Below are positions 47,298-55,687 of a DNA stretch of 64,000 nt, piece by piece; within the stretch, counting starts at the first letter, position 1, and each line of letters opens with the position of its first letter. A program made the translations under genes and the position numbers. Where the stretch lies: positions 62,001-126,000 of the forward strand of contig CALWXR010000001.1 in the NCBI GenBank assembly GCA_944385535.1. Reading direction: 5' to 3'. The notes under the pieces are model-generated. The model worked only from the letters and a program-made list of their open reading frames with translations, had not been told where the DNA came from and searched no databases. Origin of the DNA: an uncultured Oscillospiraceae bacterium (GTDB lineage: Bacteria > Bacillota > Clostridia > Oscillospirales > Oscillospiraceae).

Positions 47298-47320
47298 GGG
47301 TGTCGCGAAACGCGACACCC
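47298..47320. repeat. Palindromic repeat, copy 3
   Basis: Ten-base arms 47298-47307 and 47311-47320 with AAA centre, so it is reversed relative to the other copies. It begins three bases after the stop of the 123-residue minus-strand gene. Confidence 0.9.
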
Positions 47321-47323
47321 TTC

Positions 47324-47695
47324 TTACATCGGATCATCATACCACCGCCTATTCGGATCTACACAATCATAATAATCCTCATAATTATCATAATCATCGA
47401 AATAATTTGGGTTGCCTTCAGCGGACACGAACGAATTGCCAATAACCCCTTTGGGGATTGCTTCAGTAAACAACCAGACAAGATTGAGCGCAAAGTCAGC
47501 CCTCGCTGTACGCTGGTGCTCATTATTGAATTCATAAAAGGCAATACTGGCGAGGTCATCAATTAGTTCGCTTACATCTTGTAAGGAGGGGAGTTTCAGC
47601 TTGGTCTTTGTAATTCCCAACTCCCTGTTGAGAAAGTGATACTGTTCTGCTGTGATTTTCAAAATGATAGAATTCCAAACTGTAGGGTCAATCAT
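47324..47695 (-). CDS. Hypothetical acidic protein flanked by palindromic repeats
   Basis: 123 residues from the ATG at 47695 (site AGGAGGTG); a GTG at 47704 overlaps that site. The N-terminal 95 residues look like a small helical domain. The C-terminus is a striking Asp/Tyr/Asn tail (NYFDDYDNYEDYYDC). No family is recognised. It lies between copies 3 and 4 of the palindrome, which are in opposite orientation. Confidence 0.65.
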   Translation of the reverse strand: MIDPTVWNSIILKITAEQYHFLNRELGITKTKLKLPSLQDVSELIDDLASIAFYEFNNEHQRTARADFALNLVWLFTEAIPKGVIGNSFVSAEGNPNYFDDYDNYEDYYDCVDPNRRWYDDPM

Positions 47696-47751
47696 GATAT
47701 ACACCTCCTGGTGTGTTCTGGTGATTTAAGTGGGCGTTTTGGGGATATGAA

Positions 47752-47780
47752 AAAGGGTGTCGCGTTTCGCGACACCCTTT
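47752..47780 (-). repeat. Palindromic repeat, copy 4, terminator-like
   Basis: Thirteen-base arms (47752-47764 and 47768-47780). On the minus strand it lies 24 bases after a gene's stop and is followed by a T run, so this copy could terminate transcription. Confidence 0.85.
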
Positions 47781-47803
47781 CGAGAAAAGCATATTGATTT
47801 CAG

Positions 47804-48049
47804 TTATGGTATTTGAGCCTTGAGGATTTGTCGGTACTTTGCATAGTGGGTGCTCAGTACATAGTCGATGACGCATTGCTTCGGAATGTGGTACTCGCCG
47901 CGAATTTTGAAACTCTTCACAGTTTTGTTTTGAAGCAGCCGTCTGGCCTGAACCTCTCCCAAACCGCCGAGCATTTTGCGAAACTCATTCAGGCTTACGA
48001 CATCGTCGTACTGGCTCCAATAGGCTTCGTAGTATTTTCTGCTCTGCAT
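47804..48049 (-). CDS. Small DNA-binding protein, excisionase-like
   Basis: 81 residues with AGGAGA before the ATG. 'VSLNEFRKMLGGLGEVQARRLLQNKTVKSFKIRGEYHIPKQCVIDYV' has the layout of a MerR/excisionase-type winged helix, including the 'K..YHIPK' wing. Excisionases bend DNA at the ends of integrated elements and are usually encoded beside the integrase at an attachment site. Here the putative attachment site is about 240 bases away, but no integrase is seen. Confidence 0.65.
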   Translation of the reverse strand: MQSRKYYEAYWSQYDDVVSLNEFRKMLGGLGEVQARRLLQNKTVKSFKIRGEYHIPKQCVIDYVLSTHYAKYRQILKAQIP

Positions 48050-48290
48050 GAAATCTCCTCCTTGTCTGGTAAACCTTGGCGTGCATATCCGCTCAAATAT
48101 CCCCTCAACTCATCAAAATCCGCATCAAATCTTTTCAAATGGCTATTCGCGTTTTCAAGACTTGTTTCCGAAGAAATCCGAACATTACTATTAAAAATGC
48201 GAATTAAATACCATGAATACGGGGAAAAACTGTCATAAACACTGGCAGCTTAAGGATGCTAACTTTCGCTACTGTAGGGATAAGGGATAG
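48050..48290. other. Element end without a recognisable gene
   Basis: About 240 AT-rich bases between the excisionase-like gene and the tRNA fragment. No integrase fragment or clear repeat was found. A plus-strand open frame running through it is antisense to the excisionase-like gene and is not supported. Confidence 0.4.
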
Positions 48291-48347
48291 CACTTAAAAT
48301 CCCCCGGTAGCGATACTGTACGGGTTCGAGTCCCGTCAACGGCACCA
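48291..48347 (+). other. 3' fragment of tRNA-Leu(UAA), probable attachment site
   Basis: From the anticodon loop (CTTAAAA) through the long variable arm (GGTAGCGATACTGTA), T arm (GGGTTCGAGTCCC) and acceptor 3' strand (CAACGGC) to an encoded CCA. The bases before it cannot form the 5' acceptor strand, D arm or 5' anticodon stem. Integrating elements often duplicate the 3' part of a tRNA gene, leaving such a fragment at one edge. Confidence 0.75.
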
Positions 48348-48694
48348 CCAGACAGTGCCTGGAGCCAATGCGCTCCGGGCCTGTTCCTTTATCTCAGATC
48401 TCCGCCCGGTAACGAAGGCGGCGTCTTTCCCGCTTCCGTCCATGCCTGTTTGCGCGCCGCGCCAAAGCCTCCGTTCCTATGAGCGCTCCGGGCGTTGGAG
48501 TGTCTGTCAATTCAAGTGTTCTCCGGTGATCGAAAGAAGGGCTCCGGAGCGTTTTTTCGCCTGAGCCTCTTTTTTTCTCCGGACGCCGGTGAATAATCGG
48601 CTAGGATTTGAAGAAAAGTGGTTTCTTTATTGCTTTTTTTAGGAAAAGCTGGTACAATATGGAGTAACTTGTCTGGATTCGCTGGAGGATGAAT
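48348..48694. other. Intergenic region between the element edge and the MBOAT gene
   Basis: About 350 bases. A palindrome GCTCCGGAGC (48540-48549) is followed by six T and may have been the terminator of the original tRNA. A promoter for the next gene lies at 48630-48658. Nothing else is seen. Confidence 0.5.
48630..48658 (+). promoter_or_regulatory. Promoter of the MBOAT/DHHW operon
   Basis: TTGCTT at 48630-48635, a 17-base spacer and TACAAT at 48653-48658, 37 bases before the start codon. Confidence 0.55.
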
Positions 48695-50155
48695 ATGGTT
48701 TTTTCTAGCTTGGTTTTCCTGTACGGCTTCTTCTCCCTGTCTCTGGTGGCCTACGCCTTTTGCAAGACACAGAAGGCCCAGAATGTGGTGCTGCTGGTGT
48801 TTTCCCTGGTGTTCTACGCTTGGGGTGAGCCGAAGTACGTACTGCTGCTGATGTTTATGGCCTTTGTCTCCTGGGCCTGCGCCCTGGGGGTGGAGCGGTC
48901 GCCCGACACCCGGAGGAAAAAGCTTTGGGTCGGTGTAGCTACGGTGGTGGATCTGGGGCTTATTGGCTACTTTAAGTACGCCGGGCTGATTTGCGGCGTG
49001 TTCGGCACGGTGCCGGAGTTTATCAAAAGCATCGCCCTGCCCATCGGCATTTCCTTCTATACCTTCCAGCTGCTCACCTATGTAATCGACGTGTACCGGA
49101 AGGACGCCCAGGCCCAGAAAAGCTACTGGAACGTGCTGCTGTACGCGGCGCTGTTCCACCAGTGCGTGGCCGGACCCATTGTCCGGTTCAAGACCATTGA
49201 CCGGGAGCTGTTCAGCGGTCAGCCCCGGCAGCCGGAGTGGCATGTGGGCGTGTCCCGGTTCTGCGGCGGCCTTGCCAAGAAGGTGCTGCTGGCAAACCCC
49301 TGCGGCGCTTTGGCGGAAAGCCTGATCCTGCCTGACACCGCCCTGTCCGACGCCTCTCTGTTCGCGGAAAATCTGGCCTATTTCAACTCCCTGACTGTGC
49401 TGGGGGCCTGGATCGGCATCATCGCCTATGCCCTGCATATCTACCTGGATTTTTCCGCCTACTCGGATATGGCCATCGGCATGGGCCGGATGATCGGACT
49501 GCACTATCTGGAAAACTTCAACTATCCCTACATTTCCCGCTCCGTTACCGAGTTCTGGCGGCGCTGGCATATGAGCCTGAGCACCTTCTTCCGGGACTAT
49601 GTGTACATCCCTCTGGGGGGCAGCCGGTGCTCCAAGCCCAGGATGGTATTTAACACCTTTGTGGTCTGGGCCCTGACCGGTATCTGGCACGGGGCCAGCT
49701 GGAACTTCGCCCTGTGGGGCCTTTGGTTCTTCGCCTTTTTGATGCTGGAGCGGTTCTTCCTGAAGAAGTTCCTGGATAAGATTCCGGTGCTCAGCAATGT
49801 GTATCTGCTGCTGGTGGTGCTGCTGGGATGGGTCATTTTCCGGTTTACGGACATCCGTCTGGGCTGGGCCATGGCCCGGTGCCTGTTCGGCTTGAACGGA
49901 AACCCCCTCACAGACTTTACCACCCAGATCCAGCTGGACAGCCATCTGTACCTGCTGATTGTATCCTGCGTTGCCAGCACCCCGCTGATGAAGCTCCTGG
50001 GGCAGCGTCTGGCGGAGAGGGCCCACCGGCTGCCTGCCGGGGGACGGGCCTGGGACGTGGCCTTTTACAGCGTGATGCCGGTGATTTTGCTGCTGCTGAG
50101 CACTGCCTGCCTGGTGGGCGACAGTTACAATCCCTTTATTTATTTCCAGTTCTGA
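48695..50155 (+). CDS. MBOAT-family O-acyltransferase (AlgI-like)
   Basis: 486 residues from the ATG at 48695, six bases after GGAGG; an ATG at 48689 touches that site. It is polytopic, with about ten membrane segments. Family landmarks are 'PIGISFYTFQLLTYVIDVYR', 'EFWRRWHMSLSTFFRDYVYIPLGG' and the catalytic His in LTGIWHGASWNF. It moves acyl (usually acetyl) groups across the membrane for transfer to an exported polysaccharide. The DHHW protein encoded 13 bases downstream is its expected outer partner. Confidence 0.92.
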   Translation: MVFSSLVFLYGFFSLSLVAYAFCKTQKAQNVVLLVFSLVFYAWGEPKYVLLLMFMAFVSWACALGVERSPDTRRKKLWVGVATVVDLGLIGYFKYAGLICGVFGTVPEFIKSIALPIGISFYTFQLLTYVIDVYRKDAQAQKSYWNVLLYAALFHQCVAGPIVRFKTIDRELFSGQPRQPEWHVGVSRFCGGLAKKVLLANPCGALAESLILPDTALSDASLFAENLAYFNSLTVLGAWIGIIAYALHIYLDFSAYSDMAIGMGRMIGLHYLENFNYPYISRSVTEFWRRWHMSLSTFFRDYVYIPLGGSRCSKPRMVFNTFVVWALTGIWHGASWNFALWGLWFFAFLMLERFFLKKFLDKIPVLSNVYLLLVVLLGWVIFRFTDIRLGWAMARCLFGLNGNPLTDFTTQIQLDSHLYLLIVSCVASTPLMKLLGQRLAERAHRLPAGGRAWDVAFYSVMPVILLLLSTACLVGDSYNPFIYFQF

Positions 50156-50168
50156 GAGGTAGGGCAAC

Positions 50169-51692
50169 ATGAGTATCCAAGAAACAGACCGTTTTTCCCG
50201 GGAAGGCTCCCGGCTTTCCCCCGGGGAGGAAGAAGATCGTTCCGTTATGGAGGACGCGGCGGCGCGTCCCGTGGACGAAGAAGGCGAAGAAGAGACGCCC
50301 GCCGGACAGCCTGAACGTGACACCGGCGTGCGGCTGGTGATCCCCTTCTTCGCGGTTATGGCGGTGCTGACGGTGGCGGCCTTTTTGCTGCCCCTGCGGC
50401 CCACCCAGTCCCAGATGGAGAAGCGGAACCTGGCCCAGTTTCCGGAATTCTCCTGGGAGTCAGTGACAGACGGGGCCTACTTTGACGCCATTACCCTGTG
50501 GTTTTCCGATACCTTCCCCGGCCGGGAAAGCTGGATCACCCTCTCCCAGCGGATCAGCGGCTTCCACGGCAGCTCGGAGATATCCTTCTCCGGTGACCTG
50601 AATACAGAGCAGATCCCCCAGGAGCAGATCCGGGCCGCTGAGGAAACAGCGCCCGCCACAGACCCTGGGGAAGAGACGCTGCCTGACCGGCAGACGGAAG
50701 CCGCCGCCTCTGCGACGGAGGAAACGATAGCAGAGGAAACGATAGCAGAGGAAACGGAATGGGGCGGCGTGGACGCGGCCAACAGGGAGGATACGGACAT
50801 CGCGGGCCAAGCCGGGGTGATCCAAATCGGCGACAGCGCCTTTAACGCCATTGGCTTCTCCCAGATGTGCAGCGACAAGTACGCCGGGGCTTTGAACAAG
50901 CTGGCGAAGAATGTGGCCGACAGCGGGGTACAGGTGGTCAGCGCCCCCGCGCCTACGGCGGTGGGCATTATGATCGAGCCGGAATTCCTGGAGCAGCTGA
51001 AATGCGCCAACCAGGACGACACCATCGGGTATATGCACGATCAGATGGACGATGGAATCGTGAAGGTGGATACCTACGACGCCCTGGTGTCCCACAACGA
51101 CGAATACATCTACTTCCGCACCGACCACCACTGGACCGCCCGGGGGGCCTACTATGCCTATGTGGGTATCTGCGAGGCGCTGGGCTATGAGCCGGTGCCC
51201 TTGGAGGACTGCGAAGAGTGGGATCAAGGGGAATTTAAGGGCAGCCTGTGCCACAAAGCTCCCCAGCCCTGGAAGCTGAAGGCGGATACCCTGATCGCCT
51301 ATGTGCCCCAGATGAACATTGAGCTGAAGGTCCGCTCCATGAACTATGAGGGCACCGTTCGGCCTCTGATCCAGGATATGACCCAGCGCAAGCCCAACGC
51401 CAAGTACAGCGCCTTCCTGTTCGGTGACAACGCCATGGTGGAGGTCACCAACTACGATCTGCCCGACGGCCCTACCTGCGTGGTCATCAAGGATTCCTTC
51501 GGCAACTGCCTGGTTCCCTTCCTGGCACAGAACTACTATAAGGTCTATGCCCTGGATTACCGGAAGTTCCACGATACCTCTCTGCAGGGCTTCCTGAAGA
51601 AGTTCCCTGTGGATCAGGTGATCTTTACCCCCTACGTCATCGCTACCCAGTCTCAGGATGGCGCCAAGATGTTCCAGAACCTGTGCCGGTGA
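50169..51692 (+). CDS. DHHW-family (AlgJ/AlgX-like) surface acetylation protein
   Basis: 507 residues. A charged cytoplasmic N-terminus (about 1-52) precedes one membrane segment (about 55-77) and an external SGNH-like domain. 'FRTDHHWTARGAYYAY' (D319, H320, H321, W322) is the family signature, with 'VIKDSFGNCLVPFL' holding the probable Ser and 'VQVVSAPAPTAV'-like earlier blocks. A linker (about 155-215) has the tandem hexa-to-pentapeptide EETIA encoded by 15-base repeats near 50718-50757. It probably transfers acetyl groups delivered by the upstream MBOAT to an extracellular glycan. Confidence 0.87.
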   Translation: MSIQETDRFSREGSRLSPGEEEDRSVMEDAAARPVDEEGEEETPAGQPERDTGVRLVIPFFAVMAVLTVAAFLLPLRPTQSQMEKRNLAQFPEFSWESVTDGAYFDAITLWFSDTFPGRESWITLSQRISGFHGSSEISFSGDLNTEQIPQEQIRAAEETAPATDPGEETLPDRQTEAAASATEETIAEETIAEETEWGGVDAANREDTDIAGQAGVIQIGDSAFNAIGFSQMCSDKYAGALNKLAKNVADSGVQVVSAPAPTAVGIMIEPEFLEQLKCANQDDTIGYMHDQMDDGIVKVDTYDALVSHNDEYIYFRTDHHWTARGAYYAYVGICEALGYEPVPLEDCEEWDQGEFKGSLCHKAPQPWKLKADTLIAYVPQMNIELKVRSMNYEGTVRPLIQDMTQRKPNAKYSAFLFGDNAMVEVTNYDLPDGPTCVVIKDSFGNCLVPFLAQNYYKVYALDYRKFHDTSLQGFLKKFPVDQVIFTPYVIATQSQDGAKMFQNLCR

Positions 51693-51697
51693 GAACA

Positions 51698-51730
51698 CCC
51701 CTTCCTTTCTTCAGAAAGGGAGGGGTTTGT
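51698..51730 (+). terminator. Terminator of the MBOAT/DHHW operon
   Basis: Stem 51698-51710 with 51713-51725 (one weak pair region), followed by TTTGT. Confidence 0.75.
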
Positions 51731-52084
51731 AGGTAATAGATCATGGGGAATAAGTGTGGAGTTCCCTTCGGGAATGATTTCAATTTTATTTTTAGAAGAA
51801 AAAACCTCATTCCTTCACCCTTTACGTTGACCGCGGGGAAAAATCTGCCATCTCGAGAGTGCGAAGGGAGTGGAGACGACGTGTCATTTTCTACGTACCC
51901 TTTAAGGGATCTTTCTCTGTGCGTGGGAGCGGCAAGGGGAAGGGTGAATAGGCCAGAAGGAGAGGGGGCTTTCCCTGCCCAACCTTAAGCTTTTTTTAAT
52001 TTCCCACCGTCCCTGATGCAAACCCCATGGAACTGTGCTATAGTATTTGGTAAAACAGAGTTGAAAATTCGGGAGGTTAAGGGA
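51731..52084. other. Intergenic region before the two-component system
   Basis: About 350 bases with no gene. It holds a small hairpin (GTTCCCTTCGGGAAT), a degenerate copy of the CATCTCGAG-type intergenic repeat around 51850, and the promoter at 52036-52044. Confidence 0.45.
52036..52044 (+). promoter_or_regulatory. Extended -10 promoter of the two-component operon
   Basis: TGCTATAGT: TATAGT at 52039-52044 preceded by TG and one base; only a poor -35 (ATGCAA, 52016-52021). The regulator starts 40 bases downstream. Confidence 0.55.
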
Positions 52085-52738
52085 ATGATACGGATCCTGG
52101 CTGTGGATGATGAGCTGCCCATTGCCCAGCTGTTGAGGGTGAGCCTGGAACGGGCGGGGTACGAGTGTGTCTGCGCCTATGACGGGCTGGAAGCTGCCAA
52201 TCTTATTGAGAAGGAAACCTTTGATTTGATCCTGCTGGATATCATGCTGCCCGGTGTGGATGGCTTTCAGCTGATGGACTACATCCGCTCCACCGGTATT
52301 CCGGTGATCTTTCTCACCGCGAAAAACGCGGTCAGCGATCGGGTGCGGGGACTGCGGATGGGGGCGGAGGATTACATCGTCAAGCCCTTTGACATTCTGG
52401 AGCTGCTGGCCCGGGTGGAGGGGGTGCTTCGCCGCCATGGAAAATTGCAGACCATGCTTACCCTGGGAGATCTGGAAATCAACACCGTGTCCATGCAGGT
52501 GACCCGGGCGGGGGAGGATGTACCCCTGACCCGGAAGGAATACGAGATCCTGCTGCTTTTTGTCCAGAACGTAGGGATGGTGCTGTCCAAAACCACCATT
52601 TACGAGCGGGTCTGGGGCGGGGAATACCCGGACAATACCCGCACGGTGGAGCTGCATGTGCAGCGGATGAAAAAGAAGGTGGGTTGGGACGACCGGCTGA
52701 AGCCGGTGTATGGCATGGGCTACCGTTTGGAGGGGTGA
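52085..52738 (+). CDS. OmpR/PhoB-family response regulator
   Basis: 217 residues from the ATG at 52085, behind GGGAGG; a longer frame upstream lacks a site. Receiver domain with D8/D9, phosphoacceptor D52 (LILLDIMLPGVDG), T in FLTAK and K in YIVKPFD. The C-terminal winged helix has LTRKEYEILLLF and 'NTRTVELHVQRMKKKV'. It is partnered with the histidine kinase that starts four bases after its stop. In this position it may control the surface-modification genes on either side. Confidence 0.94.
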   Translation: MIRILAVDDELPIAQLLRVSLERAGYECVCAYDGLEAANLIEKETFDLILLDIMLPGVDGFQLMDYIRSTGIPVIFLTAKNAVSDRVRGLRMGAEDYIVKPFDILELLARVEGVLRRHGKLQTMLTLGDLEINTVSMQVTRAGEDVPLTRKEYEILLLFVQNVGMVLSKTTIYERVWGGEYPDNTRTVELHVQRMKKKVGWDDRLKPVYGMGYRLEG

Positions 52739-52742
52739 TGCA

Positions 52743-54149
52743 ATGAGCTACCGACTGCGGCTGATCATCACCATATCCCTGCTGATCGCGGTCACATTCA
52801 GCGCCGGATGCAGCATACTCATCTGCACCTCTTTTGAAACCGCCCTGGAAACCGAAATCGCCGGGGCCCTGGAGTCCTTTGAATCGGTGCAGAACACCCT
52901 GTATTTGCTCACCAGCGTGGACGCCAATGCCAGCTATAAAAGCCTGGCCTCGGCGCTGGAGCAGATGGAGGAGGAAAACATGGGCCGCTGGCAGGCGCTG
53001 ATCCTGACCAGAGAAAGCCAGAGCGTTTACCGGAGCAATCCCCAGGCCCTGGAGGGCTACGCCCTGCCGCATATGGGGGGCGGCCAGTGCGGCTATCTCC
53101 GGGTGGAGGATGGGTACGGCCGGGGGATGGTGGTTCAGGGCAGTCTCACCGCCGGAGGGGAGCGGCTGACGCTGCGCATCCGCTTCGACCTGTCCCGGGC
53201 TTACGGGGTTCGCCAGACCCAGCTGGGGCTGTACCAGCAGGTGTATCTGGTGGTGATGCTCTTTGGCGTGGCGACGGCGGTGATTCTCTCCTTTGCCCTG
53301 ACCCGGCGGCTTCACCGGCTGACCACCGCCGTCCGGAAGATCTCCGGAGGAGACTTAAGCACCCGCTCCCGGATCCGCACCCAGGATGAATTCGGCCAGC
53401 TGTCCCGGGACTTTGACGCCATGGCGGACAAGCTTCAGGAGAACATCAGCCGCCTGGAAACGGACATTGAGCGGCAGGAAAACTTCATGGGGGCCTTTGC
53501 CCATGAGCTGAAAACCCCCATGACCTCCATCATCGGCTTTGCCGATCTGCTGCGCCAGGGCAACCTGGATGAAAATACCCGGATGATGGCGTCGGAGTAC
53601 ATTTACTCCGAGGGCCACCGCCTGGAGCGGCTTTCCTTCAAGCTGCTGGAGCTGCTGCTTCTGAAAAAGGACGCCATTGTGATGAAGCGGGTGAATCTGA
53701 ACGCCTTTGTGGCGGAAGTGGAGCGGGCCCTGGGCCCCAATTTGCGCAATAAGAATATCAAGCTGGTTTGCCGGAGCCAGACCAGGCGGGTCAGCTTTGA
53801 GCCGGATCTGGTGAAATCCCTGCTGTATAACCTGATCGACAACGCCGGGAAAGCCATGGACGGCGGGGGGCTCATCGCCCTGGTGGCCACCGCCGTCCCC
53901 GGGGGCTGTCAGTTTCAGGTGGTGGACAACGGCCGGGGCATGGAGGAGAGCGAGCTGACCCGGATTACCGAGGCCTTCTACCGGGTGGACAAATCCCGCT
54001 CCCGGAAGCAGGGCGGCGCGGGCCTGGGTTTGGCTCTGTGCAAGCAAATTGTGGAATTGCACAACGGCGACATCCACTTTGAAAGCCACCTGGGGAAGGG
54101 CACCAGAATTACCGTGACCCTGTACGGAAGAGGGGGGAAGCCGGAATGA
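52743..54149 (+). CDS. HAMP-containing sensor histidine kinase
   Basis: 468 residues from the ATG at 52743 (site GGAGGGG). Membrane segment about 7-29, extracellular sensor of about 140 residues, second membrane segment about 170-192, HAMP (RRLHRLTTAVRKISGGDL), HisKA with H254 in AHELKTPMTSIIGF, and HATPase with 'NLIDNAGKAM', 'VVDNGRGM' and GGAGLGLALCK. It senses an unknown envelope signal. Its stop overlaps the next gene's start (ATGA), which ties that exported protein to the sensor. Confidence 0.94.
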   Translation: MSYRLRLIITISLLIAVTFSAGCSILICTSFETALETEIAGALESFESVQNTLYLLTSVDANASYKSLASALEQMEEENMGRWQALILTRESQSVYRSNPQALEGYALPHMGGGQCGYLRVEDGYGRGMVVQGSLTAGGERLTLRIRFDLSRAYGVRQTQLGLYQQVYLVVMLFGVATAVILSFALTRRLHRLTTAVRKISGGDLSTRSRIRTQDEFGQLSRDFDAMADKLQENISRLETDIERQENFMGAFAHELKTPMTSIIGFADLLRQGNLDENTRMMASEYIYSEGHRLERLSFKLLELLLLKKDAIVMKRVNLNAFVAEVERALGPNLRNKNIKLVCRSQTRRVSFEPDLVKSLLYNLIDNAGKAMDGGGLIALVATAVPGGCQFQVVDNGRGMEESELTRITEAFYRVDKSRSRKQGGAGLGLALCKQIVELHNGDIHFESHLGKGTRITVTLYGRGGKPE

Positions 54150-54907
54150 AGATCAAGACCATGCTTTCTCTGCTTCTGGCCGTCCTGGTCATCCTGGCGG
54201 GGGCCTGGCTGCCCCAATGGGCAGGTAAGCGGCAGGACGCCTCCGGAACCGGCCAGATCAACTACACTGCCATGAAAGAGGTGCGGCTGGAATTTGCCGG
54301 GGAGTACGCCCTGTCTATGGAAGAAAAAGTGGCCACCCTGGCGGTGGGCGCCCAGATTGTGGAGGTATCGGAGAATCTGACCACCCGCTCCCAGGGGGAG
54401 ATTCTGATTGCCGTGAAGCAGATCCTCCAGAGCTATGCCCAGGCGGGGCTGATCCAATCCGTTGACGAGCTGATGACGGCGGGAAACTACACCTGCAGCC
54501 CCCGGCTGTTTTACCGGGAACAGGGGAAGGTGCGCAGCAACATCTTTTGGGAGTACTACGCCTATGACCAGAGAACGGGAAGCAGCGTCCGGCTGTGCGT
54601 TGACGACCAGACCGGGGCCCTGTGCTTTCTGGAATACGCCCGGGATCGGAAGAACGGAATCGCCCAGACGGAGATGACCACCCAGATGGAAAGCCTGTGC
54701 CGCCTGTTCCTGGAAGGACTGGGAGAGGACTTCCAGGATCGGGACATTGACGCCATTGTGGAAAGCCGGGAAACCAAGCGGATCTGGTACTACGACAACG
54801 CCGAAACTCAGCTGGTTGCCCAGACAGCCTGGACGGACGCCCTGTACGGGCAGATCCGGCTGAACTTTGTGGTATCCCCCTGGGGGTTTTACACCAACAT
54901 CTACTAG
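54146..54907 (+). CDS. Exported protein coupled to the sensor kinase
   Basis: 253 residues. An N-terminal signal anchor (about 5-24) without a lipobox precedes an extracytoplasmic domain with alternating strands ('MKEVRLEFAGEYALSMEEKVATL', 'VRLCVDDQTGALCFLEYARDR'). Not recognised as a known family. It follows a kinase directly and is translationally coupled to it (ATGA), as with kinase accessory proteins of other Firmicutes. A role in tuning the kinase is therefore plausible but inferred. Confidence 0.75.
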   Translation: MKIKTMLSLLLAVLVILAGAWLPQWAGKRQDASGTGQINYTAMKEVRLEFAGEYALSMEEKVATLAVGAQIVEVSENLTTRSQGEILIAVKQILQSYAQAGLIQSVDELMTAGNYTCSPRLFYREQGKVRSNIFWEYYAYDQRTGSSVRLCVDDQTGALCFLEYARDRKNGIAQTEMTTQMESLCRLFLEGLGEDFQDRDIDAIVESRETKRIWYYDNAETQLVAQTAWTDALYGQIRLNFVVSPWGFYTNIY

Positions 54908-55687
54908 GGAATCTCTGAATATGCTTATGGACTTGATACAGCAAAGGCTTAACCAGTGCCAGTAAGGGAGGAATGTTCGATGGTTCCTCCGGGCTTCCCT
55001 GAAAAATGGCGGGCTTAAGGCTGGGCAGTGATTCGGATGCTGTGTACCGATTCGGGCAGCGCACCCATTCGGCGGCGAAAGGGTATACCGGCACTTACCA
55101 AGAGCGCGCCGGGAGGGGGCCGGGGAGGGCGGCTCTGGCGCGGGAGCTGGCCAGCGTTCAGCGCCTCCCCGGTCGGCTTCTTTGCTTCCTTTCTTGCCGA
55201 AACAAGAAAGGAAGGCCCCCGGCAGGGTAGGGGAGCACCCGGACGATGGAAGGGCCAAACCTTTCCCGGGTTTGCAGCATACTTTCTGACAAAAACCTGG
55301 TTTTTACGGAAGCTGAGTTAACCAGATAAGCATCTCTCTGAATAAATCGCCTGCGGCTGAGCCAAAATCTCTCGGCATCAGCGCTTGCCGATTTACTATG
55401 AAAGCACCGCAATCATAGTAAAATCATTCATAAATGCCAGCATCTCGCCCCTTACGGGGCAACCGATGCTGATGCATATCAATGCCCATGCGCCGAAGCC
55501 TTTCATGAATGGTGGTGCACATCGAAAGCGCATGGGTATTTAATCAGAGCTTCCCTGGTTTTCCCAGCATCCGGCCCGGCGGATTTGGTCAGAGCTTCCC
55601 CAAACCCGCCGGGAGGAAAAGAAACTTAAGAAAATTTTAGACTTTTCAAGGAAACAGGATGCATTTATGATGCAACCTTCTTTTATA
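54908..55687. repeat. Long intergenic region rich in inverted repeats
   Basis: About 780 bases without a credible gene. It includes a perfect 12-base stem 55185-55196/55203-55214 (CTTCCTTTCTTG), a nested cruciform-like block 55439-55470, and the pair CCCATGCGC/GCGCATGGG (55485-55493 and 55528-55536). Such blocks are typical repeated intergenic elements of gut Firmicutes. A small RNA is possible but unproven. Confidence 0.5.

Larger units (their letters stand above)
12200..48347. mobile_element. Tn1549-like integrative and conjugative element; left edge approximate
   Basis: A block of about 36 kb encoding a complete DNA-transfer set: MOBP relaxase, MobC, VirD4, VirB4, VirB6, PrgI, Maff2 pilin-like proteins, a CD1108-type hydrolase, topoisomerase III, a DnaC-like loader, ParB and a replication initiator. 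Nearly all genes are on the minus strand. The right edge is set by a 3' tRNA-Leu fragment at 48291-48347, followed by ordinary chromosomal genes. The left edge is only guessed from the change of gene content after the sugar operon. No integrase, resolvase or transposase gene is visible, so the element may be immobile alone or its recombinase may lie outside the window. Confidence 0.75.

Noticed and set aside
47813..48238. A 141-codon plus-strand frame at the right end of the element
   Set aside because: It is antisense to the excisionase-like gene over half its length and shows no domain; it is not an integrase remnant.
12200..48347. A search for integrase, resolvase or transposase genes in the element
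   Set aside because: No frame with Arg-His-Arg-Tyr or serine recombinase motifs was found, so none is reported.
48512..50404. A 630-codon open frame on the minus strand over the MBOAT gene, and similar long antisense frames at 20428-22830, 29063-31288 and 31601-34060
   Set aside because: Each lies opposite a gene with clear domains, lacks any recognisable motif and has the Gly/Gln/His-rich look of antisense frames in GC-rich coding DNA.
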